From positions 493,107 through 557,106 of the forward strand of contig NZ_JAACJR010000008.1 in the NCBI RefSeq assembly GCF_009939225.1: a stretch of DNA of 64,000 bases, read 5' to 3'. The notes under the pieces were generated by a model. That model made no database searches, was not told the origin of the DNA, and worked only from the letters and a program-made list of their open reading frames with translations. The translations under genes were made by a program, and so were the position numbers. This DNA comes from Sediminibacterium soli (GTDB taxonomy: Bacteria > Bacteroidota > Bacteroidia > Chitinophagales > Chitinophagaceae). Positions 53,862 through 61,980 of this stretch are shown here, piece after piece. Every line of letters begins with the position of its first letter. Position 1 is the stretch's first letter.

Positions 53862-53901
53862 CTTCTTGCAAGAAGTAATATAAAGTAACGAAGTACTTAA
53901 A

Positions 53902-54096
53902 TTATTTCTTTGTAGTATCCATAGCAGCTTTGGTGGTTGTGTCAGCGGCAGCTTTAGCGGCGCTGTCAGCAGCAATAGCAGCTTTAGTGCTGTCAGCAAT
54001 ACGAGCGCTGTCAGCAGCCAGTTTGGCTTTGTCTTCACCTGAGTTACAAGCAGCCATGAAACCGGCTACGGCTAAAATTGCGAATACTTTTTTCAT
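53902..54096 (-). CDS. Small Ala/Asp/Ser-rich lipoprotein
   Basis: 64 residues from the ATG at 54096. Signal and lipobox MKKVFAILAVAGFMAACNSG. The mature part is almost entirely Ala, Asp, Ser, Thr and Lys in a loose (A)ADS/ADT-TKAA repeat: AKLAADSARIADSTKAAIAA, DSAAKAAADTTTKAAMDTTK. It should be helical or unfolded at the envelope. Similar tiny lipoproteins are common in Bacteroidota and abundant when expressed, but no function is known. It has its own terminator downstream. Confidence 0.7.
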   Translation of the reverse strand: MKKVFAILAVAGFMAACNSGEDKAKLAADSARIADSTKAAIAADSAAKAAADTTTKAAMDTTKK

Positions 54097-54173
54097 TTGT
54101 ACTTGGTTTTTTGAGTTTAAGTTGCGCAAAGATATAGGCCTAATTGAATTTTGCAAATTTTAACACATATTTT

Positions 54174-55487
54174 TTATTTCTTTCTAAAGAAGATCCTGAC
54201 CGGCACTCCGGTAAATTTAAACCGGCTTCTCAGCTGGTTTTCCAGGTAATTGCGGTACGGCGTCTTGATATCATCCGGAAAATTGGTAAAAAACGCGAAA
54301 GACGGCACATGTGTAGGCAATTGTGTGACATATTTAATTTTTATTGAATGTCCGCGAACCACAGGTGCATGGTAGGCTTCGATCGCTTTCAGCATCACTT
54401 CGTTCAGCTGGGCGGTGGGTATTTTCCGCTGCTTGTTATCGTTTACCTCCAGCGCCAGCTCTATGGCTTTGAATATGCGCTGCTTTTCCTTCACCGAAAT
54501 AAACAGTACCGGCACATCGGTAAACGGTGCAATCTTCTGTTTCAATCTTTTTTCATAGTCACGCGCTGTATTGGTCTCTTTTTCAACCAGATCCCATTTG
54601 TTTACCAGTACCACCACGCCCTTTCCCTTGCGGGCGGCCAGACTGAATATGCTGATATCCTGCGCCGTAATTCCTTTTTCCGCATCCAGTACGATCAGGC
54701 AAACATCCGCCTCGTCTATCGCCCGGATGGCGCGGATGATCGAATAAAATTCCAGGTCTTCTTTCTCGCTGCTTTTTTTACGGATACCCGCGGTATCGAT
54801 CAGTACGAATTCTTTCTGGAACAATTTGTAATGGGTGTGAATACTGTCGCGCGTGGTACCGGAAATCTCACTTACGATGGTACGCTCCTGGCCGATCAGG
54901 GCATTGAGCAGTGATGATTTACCTACATTGGGCTGACCGATGATCGCTATTTTGGGAAGCGTGTTCTCTTCTGCGGTCTCTGTTGATTTTTCTTCGCTGA
55001 TCGGGCCGGTTACCGCATCCAGGAGATCACCGGTACCGCTGCCGGAGATACTGCTTATAAAATAGCTGTGTTCGAAACCCAAAGCATAAAATTCAGTGGC
55101 CTCCAGCTCGCGGGTACCGTTATCCACTTTGTTAACCACCAGGTAAACCGGTTTCTTGCTGCGTCGCAGCAGATCGGCCATGGCTTCATCCAGATCGGTG
55201 ATGCCCGTGGCCACGTCTACCACAAACATCACCGCATCCGCCTCATCGATGGCGATGCGCACCTGTTTGCGTATCTCCGTTTCAAACACATCGTCGCTCT
55301 GCGGCACAAAACCACCGGTATCGATCAGGTTAAAGGTCTTTCCGTTCCAGTCGGTAATCCCGTACTGCCTGTCGCGCGTAACCCCGCTCACGTCGTCAAC
55401 GATCGCTTTACGCTGCTCAAGAAAACGGTTGAAGAGCGTGCTCTTACCAACATTCGGTCTGCCTACAATGGCTACAGTATACCCCAC
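54174..55487 (-). CDS. der: Der (EngA) ribosome-assembly GTPase
   Basis: 437 residues with tandem GTPase domains: AIVGRPNVGKSTLFNRFLEQ at the N-terminus and AIIGQPNVGKSSLLNALIGQ near 180, each with DTAG/DTGG and NKxD motifs (LVVNKVDNGT, VVLVNKWDLVEKE), then a KH-like C-terminal domain ending RIFFRKK. It is needed for 50S subunit maturation. The start is GTG (55485-55487): the in-frame codon four triplets upstream is TGA and no ATG lies between. It begins at the left arm of an AT-rich word repeat. Confidence 0.97.
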   Translation of the reverse strand: MGYTVAIVGRPNVGKSTLFNRFLEQRKAIVDDVSGVTRDRQYGITDWNGKTFNLIDTGGFVPQSDDVFETEIRKQVRIAIDEADAVMFVVDVATGITDLDEAMADLLRRSKKPVYLVVNKVDNGTRELEATEFYALGFEHSYFISSISGSGTGDLLDAVTGPISEEKSTETAEENTLPKIAIIGQPNVGKSSLLNALIGQERTIVSEISGTTRDSIHTHYKLFQKEFVLIDTAGIRKKSSEKEDLEFYSIIRAIRAIDEADVCLIVLDAEKGITAQDISIFSLAARKGKGVVVLVNKWDLVEKETNTARDYEKRLKQKIAPFTDVPVLFISVKEKQRIFKAIELALEVNDNKQRKIPTAQLNEVMLKAIEAYHAPVVRGHSIKIKYVTQLPTHVPSFAFFTNFPDDIKTPYRNYLENQLRSRFKFTGVPVRIFFRKK

Positions 55488-55495
55488 GGAAAATC

Positions 55496-55647
55496 AATTA
55501 AAAATTAAAAATTAAAAACTAAAAATTGAGCATCAATAATATATAAAAATAAAGACCAACCCGACAGTGAATCCATTTTCTTAGCTGTCATTAATCCTTA
55601 CACGCTGGGTTTCAAATTTCTAATTATCGATCTCTAATTTTTAATTC
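55496..55647. repeat. AT-rich word-type inverted repeat (AATTAAAAATTA / TAATTTTTAATT)
   Basis: Near-tandem AATTAAAAATTAAAAA words from 55496, with the perfect 12-bp complement TAATTTTTAATT at 55635-55646. The spacer between der and era; the unpaired middle has no other feature. Confidence 0.7.
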
Positions 55648-56520
55648 TTATCTATACCCGTATTCCTTCAGCTGCACTTCGTTATCGCGCCATTTGGGGC
55701 GGACTTTGACAAACAGTTCCAGGAACACTTTCTGTTGTATAAAGTTCTCGATATCGGCGCGTGCCTTCATACCGAGCTGCTTGATCATTTTTCCCTTATC
55801 GCCGATGATGATCGCTTTCTGGGTTTCGCGGTTCACGATGATATCGGCCTGTATCTTCACCAGGCTTTCTTTTTCCTTGAACTCGTTTACCATTACCGCG
55901 GTGTGGTAGGGAATCTCATCGCCAAAGAGCTCGTACACTTTTTCCCTGATCAGTTCGCCAACAAAGAACTTGGTGGGCAGATCGCTCAGATCGTCTTCGC
56001 TGTAAAAAGCCGCGGCTTCGGGCAGGTACTGCAGGATCGCATCCAGCAGTTTTTGCAGGTGCACTTTCTGCAGCGCCGATATCCTGACCAGCTGTTTGCA
56101 ATACGGTCTGGTGGCAAAGAACGCTTCCGCTTCCGGCAGCCTGCCATTGGCGGCCACATCAATCTTGTTCAGCACAACAATCGCCGGCACTTTCAGCCGC
56201 AGTGCGCTGAATATGGCATCCATTTCGGCCAGGTCATCGTTTACATCCACGATCAGCAGTGCAAGGTCTGCGTCTTCCAGTGCGGTTTTCACCGAATCCA
56301 TCATACGTTCATGCAGCTTGTATTTCGGATCGATGATACCCGGCGTATCGGAAAAGATCACCTGGTATTCGCCCGGCTTATTAAGAAAAGCCTTGATGCG
56401 GTGCCTGGTTGTCTGCACCTTGGATGATACAATAGCCATCTTCTCCCCGATCAGTGCGTTGAGCAGGGTGCTTTTGCCCGCATTGGGCCGGCCGAATATG
56501 TTGACAAATCCTGAACGCAA
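55648..56520 (-). CDS. era: Era GTPase
   Basis: 290 residues. GTPase motifs: SGFVNIFGRPNAGKSTLLNA, switch region KVQTTRHRIKAF, SDTPGIIDPKYKLHERM (DxPG), VVLNKIDVAANG. The C-terminal KH domain (IVNRETQKAIIIGDKGKMIK, QLGMKARADIENFIQQKVFL) binds the 3' end of 16S rRNA. The start is TTG (56518-56520): it gives the short leader MRSGFVNI expected for Era, and a stop lies seven codons upstream with no ATG between. Confidence 0.96.
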   Translation of the reverse strand: MRSGFVNIFGRPNAGKSTLLNALIGEKMAIVSSKVQTTRHRIKAFLNKPGEYQVIFSDTPGIIDPKYKLHERMMDSVKTALEDADLALLIVDVNDDLAEMDAIFSALRLKVPAIVVLNKIDVAANGRLPEAEAFFATRPYCKQLVRISALQKVHLQKLLDAILQYLPEAAAFYSEDDLSDLPTKFFVGELIREKVYELFGDEIPYHTAVMVNEFKEKESLVKIQADIIVNRETQKAIIIGDKGKMIKQLGMKARADIENFIQQKVFLELFVKVRPKWRDNEVQLKEYGYR

Positions 56521-56667
56521 GAGAACGAAAATTGATGCTTATGAATGGAGAACCGGTGACTGTCGAATGCCTTGATCCCGATTACTCTCTCAAATTATTG
56601 ATTATTACTTACTCACTGGTAAATTATATGCCTATCCAGCCGGTTATATTACTAACTCACTGATAAT

Positions 56668-56696
56668 TAAAAAAGGCCCTTGAGGGCCTCTTTTGT
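56668..56696 (-). terminator. Terminator behind the partial tRNA copy
   Basis: Minus strand GAGGCCCTCAAGGGCC followed by TTTTTT. Probably the original terminator of the tRNA gene before insertion of the GIY-YIG element. Confidence 0.75.
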
Positions 56697-56749
56697 TACG
56701 AGGGAAGGGATCGAACCTCCGTCCGCCTCAGGCGGATATCAGCCCGACG
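56685..56749 (-). repeat. Partial second copy of the initiator-tRNA 3' half
   Basis: 56685-56721 matches 57059-57095 over 37 nt with one mismatch (A for G at 56698), covering T-arm, 3' acceptor strand and the first bases beyond. CGTCGGGCT at 56741-56749 (read on the minus strand) keeps the 5' side of the anticodon arm, but the 5' half of a tRNA is absent and a CCGCCTGAGGCGG insertion disrupts the variable region. It has the look of an attachment-site copy. Confidence 0.8.
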
Positions 56750-56785
56750 GCAATCCCGGAATATTTTTATCCCACAGGAGTCCGG

Positions 56786-57037
56786 CTATAATCTGGAAAT
56801 AATTTCATTCCGTATCCAGTCACGCCCCTGCCCTCCCTTCAATTGCTTTTCCCTTAAAAGAGCTTCTTTTTTACCCGGATACGTTTCCTGATGAACAAGC
56901 ACCCACGGTCTGAACCCGATCGTCCATCCTTTTTTACCCAATTCGTTATGAGACCGCAGGCGTTCAGCCAGGTTACCCGTGCATCCGATGTAAATCTTAT
57001 CGTAGTTCGGGGAATATAAAATATACACCTGGTACAT
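56786..57037 (-). CDS. GIY-YIG nuclease (UPF0213-like)
   Basis: 83 residues from the ATG at 57037. GIY-YIG core: MYQVYILYSPNYDKIYIGCT with the YIL and YIG strands, catalytic Arg in LAERLRSHNELGKKGW and Glu in GKKEALLREKQLKGGQGRDW. Typical of the small stand-alone YhbQ-type family. An apparent N-terminal extension reads through the tRNA gene and is not protein. It lies 33 bp after the tRNA and before a copy of the tRNA 3' end; the gene and flanking copies look like a miniature mobile unit. Whether the enzyme makes it mobile is inferred. Confidence 0.9.
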   Translation of the reverse strand: MYQVYILYSPNYDKIYIGCTGNLAERLRSHNELGKKGWTIGFRPWVLVHQETYPGKKEALLREKQLKGGQGRDWIRNEIISRL

Positions 57038-57038
57038 A

Positions 57039-57063
57039 AGACAAAGGCCTCTCTTCGAGGCCT
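57039..57063 (-). terminator. Terminator-like hairpin between tRNA and GIY-YIG gene
   Basis: Minus strand GGCCTC, loop GAAGA, GAGGCC, then TTTGTCTT. It begins inside the 37-nt repeat. Confidence 0.6.
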
Positions 57064-57069
57064 CTTTTG

Positions 57070-57141
<72 letters not shown>

Positions 57142-57195
57142 ATGTAATGGGGTGCAAAAGTAGGTGCGCAACCGCTTCCTTCCAAATATATTTTG

Positions 57196-57924
57196 TTAAT
57201 CCTCCGATCTTCTTTTCACGGTGGCTCCTCCGCTGGTGCTGATATCGCGGATCAATCCGTTGCCTTTGAAATAAACCGTGCTGCCGCCGCTTGCCTGGGC
57301 ATTCAGTTCTTTTTCCACGCTGATGCGGATATTGGATGCACCGGACGCATCTGTTTTACACATGATGGCAGTGAGGTCGTAGGCCTTCAGGTTGCAGGCG
57401 CCGCTGGCGATGATGGCCAGGTTCTCCGCGCTGCCCGAGAGCTTGGCATTGGAAGCGCCACTGGCATCGATACGCAGTTTGCCGATGGCCAGCTCGCCGG
57501 TAAAATCACTGGCGCCCGATAATTCGATGCTGAGTTCCGGTTGTCTGATGCGTTCTGTTGCGCGTACATTGCAGGCACCGGAAGCTTCGAGCCTGCTAAG
57601 GGTTTTGAAAGTAACGTATGCTTTCATCTTGTGATTACCCCAGGCTTTCCAGTTCAGTCCCTTGCTGTCGAAATAGATCTGCAGGGTATTGCCGCGGAGT
57701 TCCGTTTTGATACGCTGTCTGATCTCATCCGAAGAAGCGCTTACGGCAATCCCTTCTTCCGTTCCCTGCGAGAGGTACAGGTCGATGGCACCCGAAACCT
57801 CTATGGCGCTGTACCCAAATACCATACGCGGCTCGGCATTGGCATCCACCACAATATTCTTCTGGTTCTGTGCACGAAGCCCGATACCGGCAAACAGGGA
57901 AATCAGGAGTACAATTCGCTTCAT
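57196..57924 (-). CDS. GIN-domain (DUF2807) envelope protein
   Basis: 242 residues with a signal peptide (MKRIVLLISLFAGIGLRAQ). The rest is the repetitive right-handed beta-helix of the 'head GIN' domain: GYSAIEVSGAIDLYLSQGTE, KTLSRLEASGACNVRATERI, SIELSGASDFTGELAIGKLR, IDASGASNAKLSGSAENLAI, KTDASGASNIRISVEKELNA, with an ASGAS/ASGAC step about every 20 residues. Such proteins are often near-identical in layout across Bacteroidota, with adhesin or surface roles suggested but not shown. Confidence 0.9.
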   Translation of the reverse strand: MKRIVLLISLFAGIGLRAQNQKNIVVDANAEPRMVFGYSAIEVSGAIDLYLSQGTEEGIAVSASSDEIRQRIKTELRGNTLQIYFDSKGLNWKAWGNHKMKAYVTFKTLSRLEASGACNVRATERIRQPELSIELSGASDFTGELAIGKLRIDASGASNAKLSGSAENLAIIASGACNLKAYDLTAIMCKTDASGASNIRISVEKELNAQASGGSTVYFKGNGLIRDISTSGGATVKRRSED

Positions 57925-57992
57925 GGGGGCGTTTTGGGTTATAACGATGGTAAGCCATTAAAGTTACAGTGGGGCATTAATTTCCAAAACAC

Positions 57993-58000
57993 TATTTTTG
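57993..58000 (+). promoter_or_regulatory. Predicted -7 box for the thiamine receptor
   Basis: TATTTTTG, full match to TAnnTTTG, about 11 bp before the riboswitch, so the RNA would begin just ahead of it. Confidence 0.5.
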
Positions 58001-58010
58001 CGGCAGATCA

Positions 58011-58100
58011 TTCCTCGGGGTGCTTTGTTCCGTTTTTGCGGAAAAGGCTGAGATAATACCCGTTGAACCTGAACAGGGTAATTCCTGCGAAGGGAAGGTG
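58011..58100 (+). promoter_or_regulatory. TPP (thi-box) riboswitch
   Basis: Conserved blocks: TCCTCGGGGTGC at the 5' side, GGCTGAGATAATACCCGTTG (pyrimidine-binding arm) and AACCTGAACAGGGTAATTCC with TGCGAAGGGA (diphosphate arm). The variable P3 arm GTTCCGTTTTTGCGGAA separates them. It is in the 5' UTR of the TonB receptor gene 58169, so excess thiamine diphosphate should switch that gene off. No clear terminator follows the aptamer; control of translation start is likelier. Confidence 0.95.
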
Positions 58101-58168
58101 AACCGTCTTAGGGCCTCTCTCATCAGCTATTTCCCCTGTTCCCATTTGTAAACTTTTAAAACGAAAAC

Positions 58169-60547
58169 ATGAAAAAGTTTTTGGGAACAAGCGTGCTGGC
58201 ATTGATCCAGTTCTTTGTCATCGCACAAACCAGAACCCTCGTTTCGGGGTCCGTAACGGAAACCAAGGGCGCGCCGGTTGCCGGCGCCGTTATTTCACTG
58301 GGCAATCACCAATCCATTGCCGATGAACAGGGCAAATTCCAGCTGGGCCGTGTGGCTGCCGGTGTGTACGAGCTTACGGTCAGCAGCCTGGGATACAAAA
58401 CCCACCGGCAGCCGGTTACCGTAACTGCGGCGCCCGTTGCCCTTTCCATTGTACTTAACAGCCAGCCGCTTTTTCTGCAGCCACTGGAAGTGCGCTCTGT
58501 ACGCGCGTCCGACAAAGCGCCTTTTGCCAAAACGGAACTGTCCAAAGCCGAGATCGAGAAGAACAATCTCGGGCAGGATATTCCCTTCCTGCTCAACCAG
58601 ACCCCTTCTGTGGTGGTTAACTCCGACGCGGGTAACGGGGTTGGCTATACGGGTATCCGCATCCGCGGCTCCGATGCCACACGCATCAACGTAACGCTGA
58701 ACGGGATTCCGTACAATGATTTCGAAAGCCTTGGCACCTATTTCGTAGACCTGCCCGATTTTGCTTCATCGGTAAGCAATATCCAGGTGCAGCGCGGTGT
58801 GGGAACTTCCTCCAACGGCGCCGGCGCTTTTGGCGCCACGCTGAACCTGGCCACCAACGAATACCGCGAAAAAGCCTATGCGGAACTCAACAACAGTTAC
58901 GGCTCTTTCCAGACCTGGAAGAACACGCTGAAACTCGGCACCGGTTTGATGGGCGGACATTTTACGGTTGACGGAAGACTGAGCCGCATCAGCAGCAACG
59001 GCTATATCGAGCGCGCCAGCAGCGACCTGAAATCGTTTTACCTGAGCGGCGCCTATATCAACAACAAATCCTCCCTCAGGCTGAACATTTTTTCGGGAAA
59101 AGAAAAAACCTACCAGGCCTGGTACGGTGTGCCCGAAAATATGCTGGGCACCAACCGCAGGTTTAACCCCGCCGGAACCGAGAAACCGGGAACGCCGTAC
59201 GATAACCAGACAGACAACTACACACAAACCCATTACCAGTTGTTCTTCAACCATTCGTTCAATACAAAATGGTCGTTCAATACTGCAGCATTTCTTACCA
59301 GGGGAAAGGGGTATTATGAAGAATACAAGGCGGGACAGGCATTTGCCGACTACGGATTACCGAATGTGGTCAGCGGCGGCACCACGGTGACAAAAGCAGA
59401 TCTTGTGCGCAGGAGATGGCTGGACAATTATTTTTACGGACAGATCGCTTCTGTTCAGTATAAGGGAGAAAAAGATGAGTGGGTGCTGGGCGGCGGCTGG
59501 ACCAAATACGACGGCGGTCATTTCGGAACCATTCCCTGGATACAGACCGGCAGCGTACCCGCCGGTTACCGGTATTACGATTATCCGGCCGTAAAAAAAG
59601 ACCTGAACCTGTATGCCAAATGGCAGCACGAGATCGCGCCGCGGTGGTATACGTTTGCCGATATCCAGTACCGCAGCGTAAGCCATAACATGAGCGGGTT
59701 CGAAGGAAATGCAAAGCTGTTGGTAAACAGACGTTTTGATTTTGTCAACCCGAAAGCAGGTATCAGTTACCAGGCACGTAACGGCATGCTGGCCTATTTC
59801 AGCTATGCACTTGGTCATAAAGAGCCCAACCGCGACGATTTTCAGGCAAGCCCTGTTTCGCAGCCAAAGGCCGAAGCCATGCACGATGTTGAACTGGGTG
59901 TTGAAAAGAAAACCGGCAGGTTCCAGTATGGGGCCAACCTATATTACATGTATTACCTGAACCAGCTGGTACTGACGGGGCAGATCAATGATGTGGGCGC
60001 TTATCCCAGGATCAATATTCCCCGCAGCCACCGCATGGGCATCGAGCTGCAGGGCGCAGTAAAAGCGGATTCATGGATCCATATCGCCGCCAATCTTACA
60101 CTAAGCAGCAACAAGATCGGGTCGTTTACAGAATACCTCGATAACTGGGACAACGGCGGACAGAATGCCCTTGCACACAGCAATACCGATATTTCTTTTT
60201 CACCGGCTGTGATCGGCGGCGCCACTATTACCTTATTGCCGGCGAAGGATGTTGATATCAGCCTGCTGAGCAAGTATGTGGGCAAACAGTATATGGACAA
60301 CACGCAAAATGAAAAAAGAAAGCTCAATGCTTTCTTCACAGAAGATATCCGCGCCGGCTGGACCGTCCGCAAATTCCTGTTCTCGGAATGGCGTATCACA
60401 GCCCAGGTCAACAATCTCTTCAACACCCGGTACGAACCAAACGGCTATACCTACAACTACATCTACAACAGCACCCTCAACACCGATAACGGCTACTACC
60501 CCATGGCGGGAAGGAACTTTATGGTAGGGATGAATGTGAAGCTGTAG
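58169..60547 (+). CDS. TonB-dependent receptor under TPP control, probable thiamine importer
   Basis: 792 residues. Signal peptide (MKKFLGTSVLALIQFFVIAQ), carboxypeptidase-regulatory-like domain (about 25-110: VSGSVTETKGAPVAGAVISL), plug (LGQDIPFLLNQTPSVVVNSD, GIRIRGSDATRINVTLNGIP, VQRGVGTSSNGAGAFGATLN) and a 22-strand barrel ending GRNFMVGMNVKL. The TPP riboswitch in front is the strongest hint: it probably brings thiamine or a precursor across the outer membrane. No pnuT or thiamine pyrophosphokinase gene follows, so the inner-membrane step is elsewhere. Substrate is inferred from regulation. Confidence 0.9.
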   Translation: MKKFLGTSVLALIQFFVIAQTRTLVSGSVTETKGAPVAGAVISLGNHQSIADEQGKFQLGRVAAGVYELTVSSLGYKTHRQPVTVTAAPVALSIVLNSQPLFLQPLEVRSVRASDKAPFAKTELSKAEIEKNNLGQDIPFLLNQTPSVVVNSDAGNGVGYTGIRIRGSDATRINVTLNGIPYNDFESLGTYFVDLPDFASSVSNIQVQRGVGTSSNGAGAFGATLNLATNEYREKAYAELNNSYGSFQTWKNTLKLGTGLMGGHFTVDGRLSRISSNGYIERASSDLKSFYLSGAYINNKSSLRLNIFSGKEKTYQAWYGVPENMLGTNRRFNPAGTEKPGTPYDNQTDNYTQTHYQLFFNHSFNTKWSFNTAAFLTRGKGYYEEYKAGQAFADYGLPNVVSGGTTVTKADLVRRRWLDNYFYGQIASVQYKGEKDEWVLGGGWTKYDGGHFGTIPWIQTGSVPAGYRYYDYPAVKKDLNLYAKWQHEIAPRWYTFADIQYRSVSHNMSGFEGNAKLLVNRRFDFVNPKAGISYQARNGMLAYFSYALGHKEPNRDDFQASPVSQPKAEAMHDVELGVEKKTGRFQYGANLYYMYYLNQLVLTGQINDVGAYPRINIPRSHRMGIELQGAVKADSWIHIAANLTLSSNKIGSFTEYLDNWDNGGQNALAHSNTDISFSPAVIGGATITLLPAKDVDISLLSKYVGKQYMDNTQNEKRKLNAFFTEDIRAGWTVRKFLFSEWRITAQVNNLFNTRYEPNGYTYNYIYNSTLNTDNGYYPMAGRNFMVGMNVKL

Positions 60548-60680
60548 AACAAGGGAACAAGGGAACAGATGAACAAGGAACAGATGAATATCGAACAGAT
60601 GAACGGGAAGAAAAAACGGGTGACCAGGTAACAGTTCCTATCCGATCATCTGTTCCTTGTTCATCTGTTCGATATTCTCG
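60548..60680. repeat. Word-type inverted repeat, GAACAGATGAACAAG family (locus 5)
   Basis: Arms 60563-60586 and 60647-60670 are perfect 24-bp inverted copies. A second word, GAATATCGAACAGATGAAC (60585 onward), also has its complement GTTCATCTGTTCGATATTC at 60658-60676, so two alternative pairings compete. Confidence 0.88.
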
Positions 60681-60684
60681 TTAT

Positions 60685-60990
60685 TCACTTATTCTTTTCC
60701 TGCCACGCCAACATTCCGCCGGCTACGTTGACCAGGTTTTTATAACCGAGGGTTTCCAGGATAAGACAGGCCTGGCCGCTGCGGTTGCCGCTGCGGCAGT
60801 ATACATACACCGTTTCGTCTTTGAGGTCATCTATATCTTCTACCTGCATGGTCTGCACTTTGCCAAGTGGCAGCAGGATACCGCCGATATTGAATTCGGC
60901 ATGTTCATGCGGTTCGCGTACATCTACCAGGTTAACCGGCTCGCCGGCGTCTATTTTTGATTTGAGTTCTTCCACTGTGATGGTTTGCAT
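60685..60990 (-). CDS. Single-domain rhodanese-like protein
   Basis: 101 residues, cytosolic. Rhodanese fold: MQTITVEELKSKIDAGEPVN, LVDVREPHEHAEFNIGGILL, and the active-site loop YVYCRSGNRSGQACLILETL with the sulfur-carrying Cys, then GYKNLVNVAGGMLAWQEKNK. Likely a sulfurtransferase or sulfur-carrier. It is 21 bp after the PASTA gene on the same strand. Confidence 0.92.
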   Translation of the reverse strand: MQTITVEELKSKIDAGEPVNLVDVREPHEHAEFNIGGILLPLGKVQTMQVEDIDDLKDETVYVYCRSGNRSGQACLILETLGYKNLVNVAGGMLAWQEKNK

Positions 60991-61011
60991 AAAAAGAGTT
61001 TGTTGAAAATA

Positions 61012-61833
61012 CTATTGCAAGGTATCGCGTAACGGCGAATTGCCGCTGATATAAACATCCATCAACTGCCCGGGCCGCACTTTATTGGGCACCCTGGCGC
61101 CCGAAGCACTCAGGGAATCGGACAGAGGCTCCGGACTTTGTCTTACCACATACGCCGATGATGAGTCCTTGATGCTGCCCATAGGCAGCACAGCCCCGAT
61201 ATTGATGCCAAGCGGCAGCAGATAAGCGCGCGCTTCGGCCAATGTCATGCCCACCACATCGGGTATGTTCGCCTGGCTGGGACCTTCGCCGCTGCCGAGT
61301 ACAAAACTGATCGCTGAACCGATGGGTATTCGGGTGCCGGGTGCAATGGGTGCATCGTTAAACAACTGTTCCAGCACGGAGTTGCGCGCGATATCGGGTT
61401 TATACGTAACATATCCCAGTCGCAAACCAAGACTCTGCAAATACATCTCCGCGCTCTTGATCGAAAATCCTGCCAGGTTGGGCATTTCCACCTGCGGGGC
61501 TATGCTCCTGTTGATGGTAAGATAGATGGTACGTCCGGTTTTCACCATTGCATCGGCTTCGGGTGTTTGTCTTACCACGGCCTGTTTGGCAATGCTGTCG
61601 ATATAGATCGAATCCTGTATCACCACATCAAATCCCCTGTCTTCCAGCATTTTGGTGGCTGCTGTGATGTTCTGTCCCATTACAGAAGGCACTTTCTCGT
61701 ACTTCCCATACCGGGTAAGCCAGGAAAGCGACAAAAAGAACAGGAATACCAGTATGATCACCACCCCCAAAGCCACCAGTATATTCATCCAAAGCGGTTT
61801 GCTGGTCACGTATTTTTCGATGAATGCCTTCAT
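61012..61833 (-). CDS. PASTA-domain membrane protein
   Basis: 273 residues from the ATG at 61833 (MKAFIEKYVTSKPLWMNILV); the upstream in-frame codon is TTG and unlikely. One membrane segment (ILVALGVVIILVFLFFLSLSW), then three periplasmic PASTA repeats at about 45-110, 112-180 and 185-255 (VPSVMGQNITAATKMLEDRG, MPNLAGFSIKSAEMYLQSLG, IPDVVGMTLAEARAYLLPLG). PASTA modules bind peptidoglycan stem peptides. No kinase or PBP domain is attached, so it may be a sensor or scaffold. It lies next to ddl on the same strand, which fits a cell-wall setting. Confidence 0.9.
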   Translation of the reverse strand: MKAFIEKYVTSKPLWMNILVALGVVIILVFLFFLSLSWLTRYGKYEKVPSVMGQNITAATKMLEDRGFDVVIQDSIYIDSIAKQAVVRQTPEADAMVKTGRTIYLTINRSIAPQVEMPNLAGFSIKSAEMYLQSLGLRLGYVTYKPDIARNSVLEQLFNDAPIAPGTRIPIGSAISFVLGSGEGPSQANIPDVVGMTLAEARAYLLPLGINIGAVLPMGSIKDSSSAYVVRQSPEPLSDSLSASGARVPNKVRPGQLMDVYISGNSPLRDTLQ

Positions 61834-61980
61834 AAACAATAACGCTGATTCCTTTAAGCGATCAATCAGCAGGTAAGATATTCAATAATCGGGTGCCGGA
61901 TGGGATAAAAATAATAATCTATTGCGAAAAATTGGTTGGTAGAAGTTTTACAGAGCAACTACAGACCATGGATCACAACC

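Noticed and set aside
56700..56760. A second tRNA gene (apparent GAT anticodon)
   Set aside because: Only the 3' half is tRNA-like. The 5' acceptor and D arm are missing and the variable region is disrupted by CCGCCTGAGGCGG.
57674..57924. Tandem-repeat adhesin or autotransporter with outer-membrane barrel
   Set aside because: The ASGAS repeats fit the GIN beta-helix; there is no barrel or translocator domain after it.
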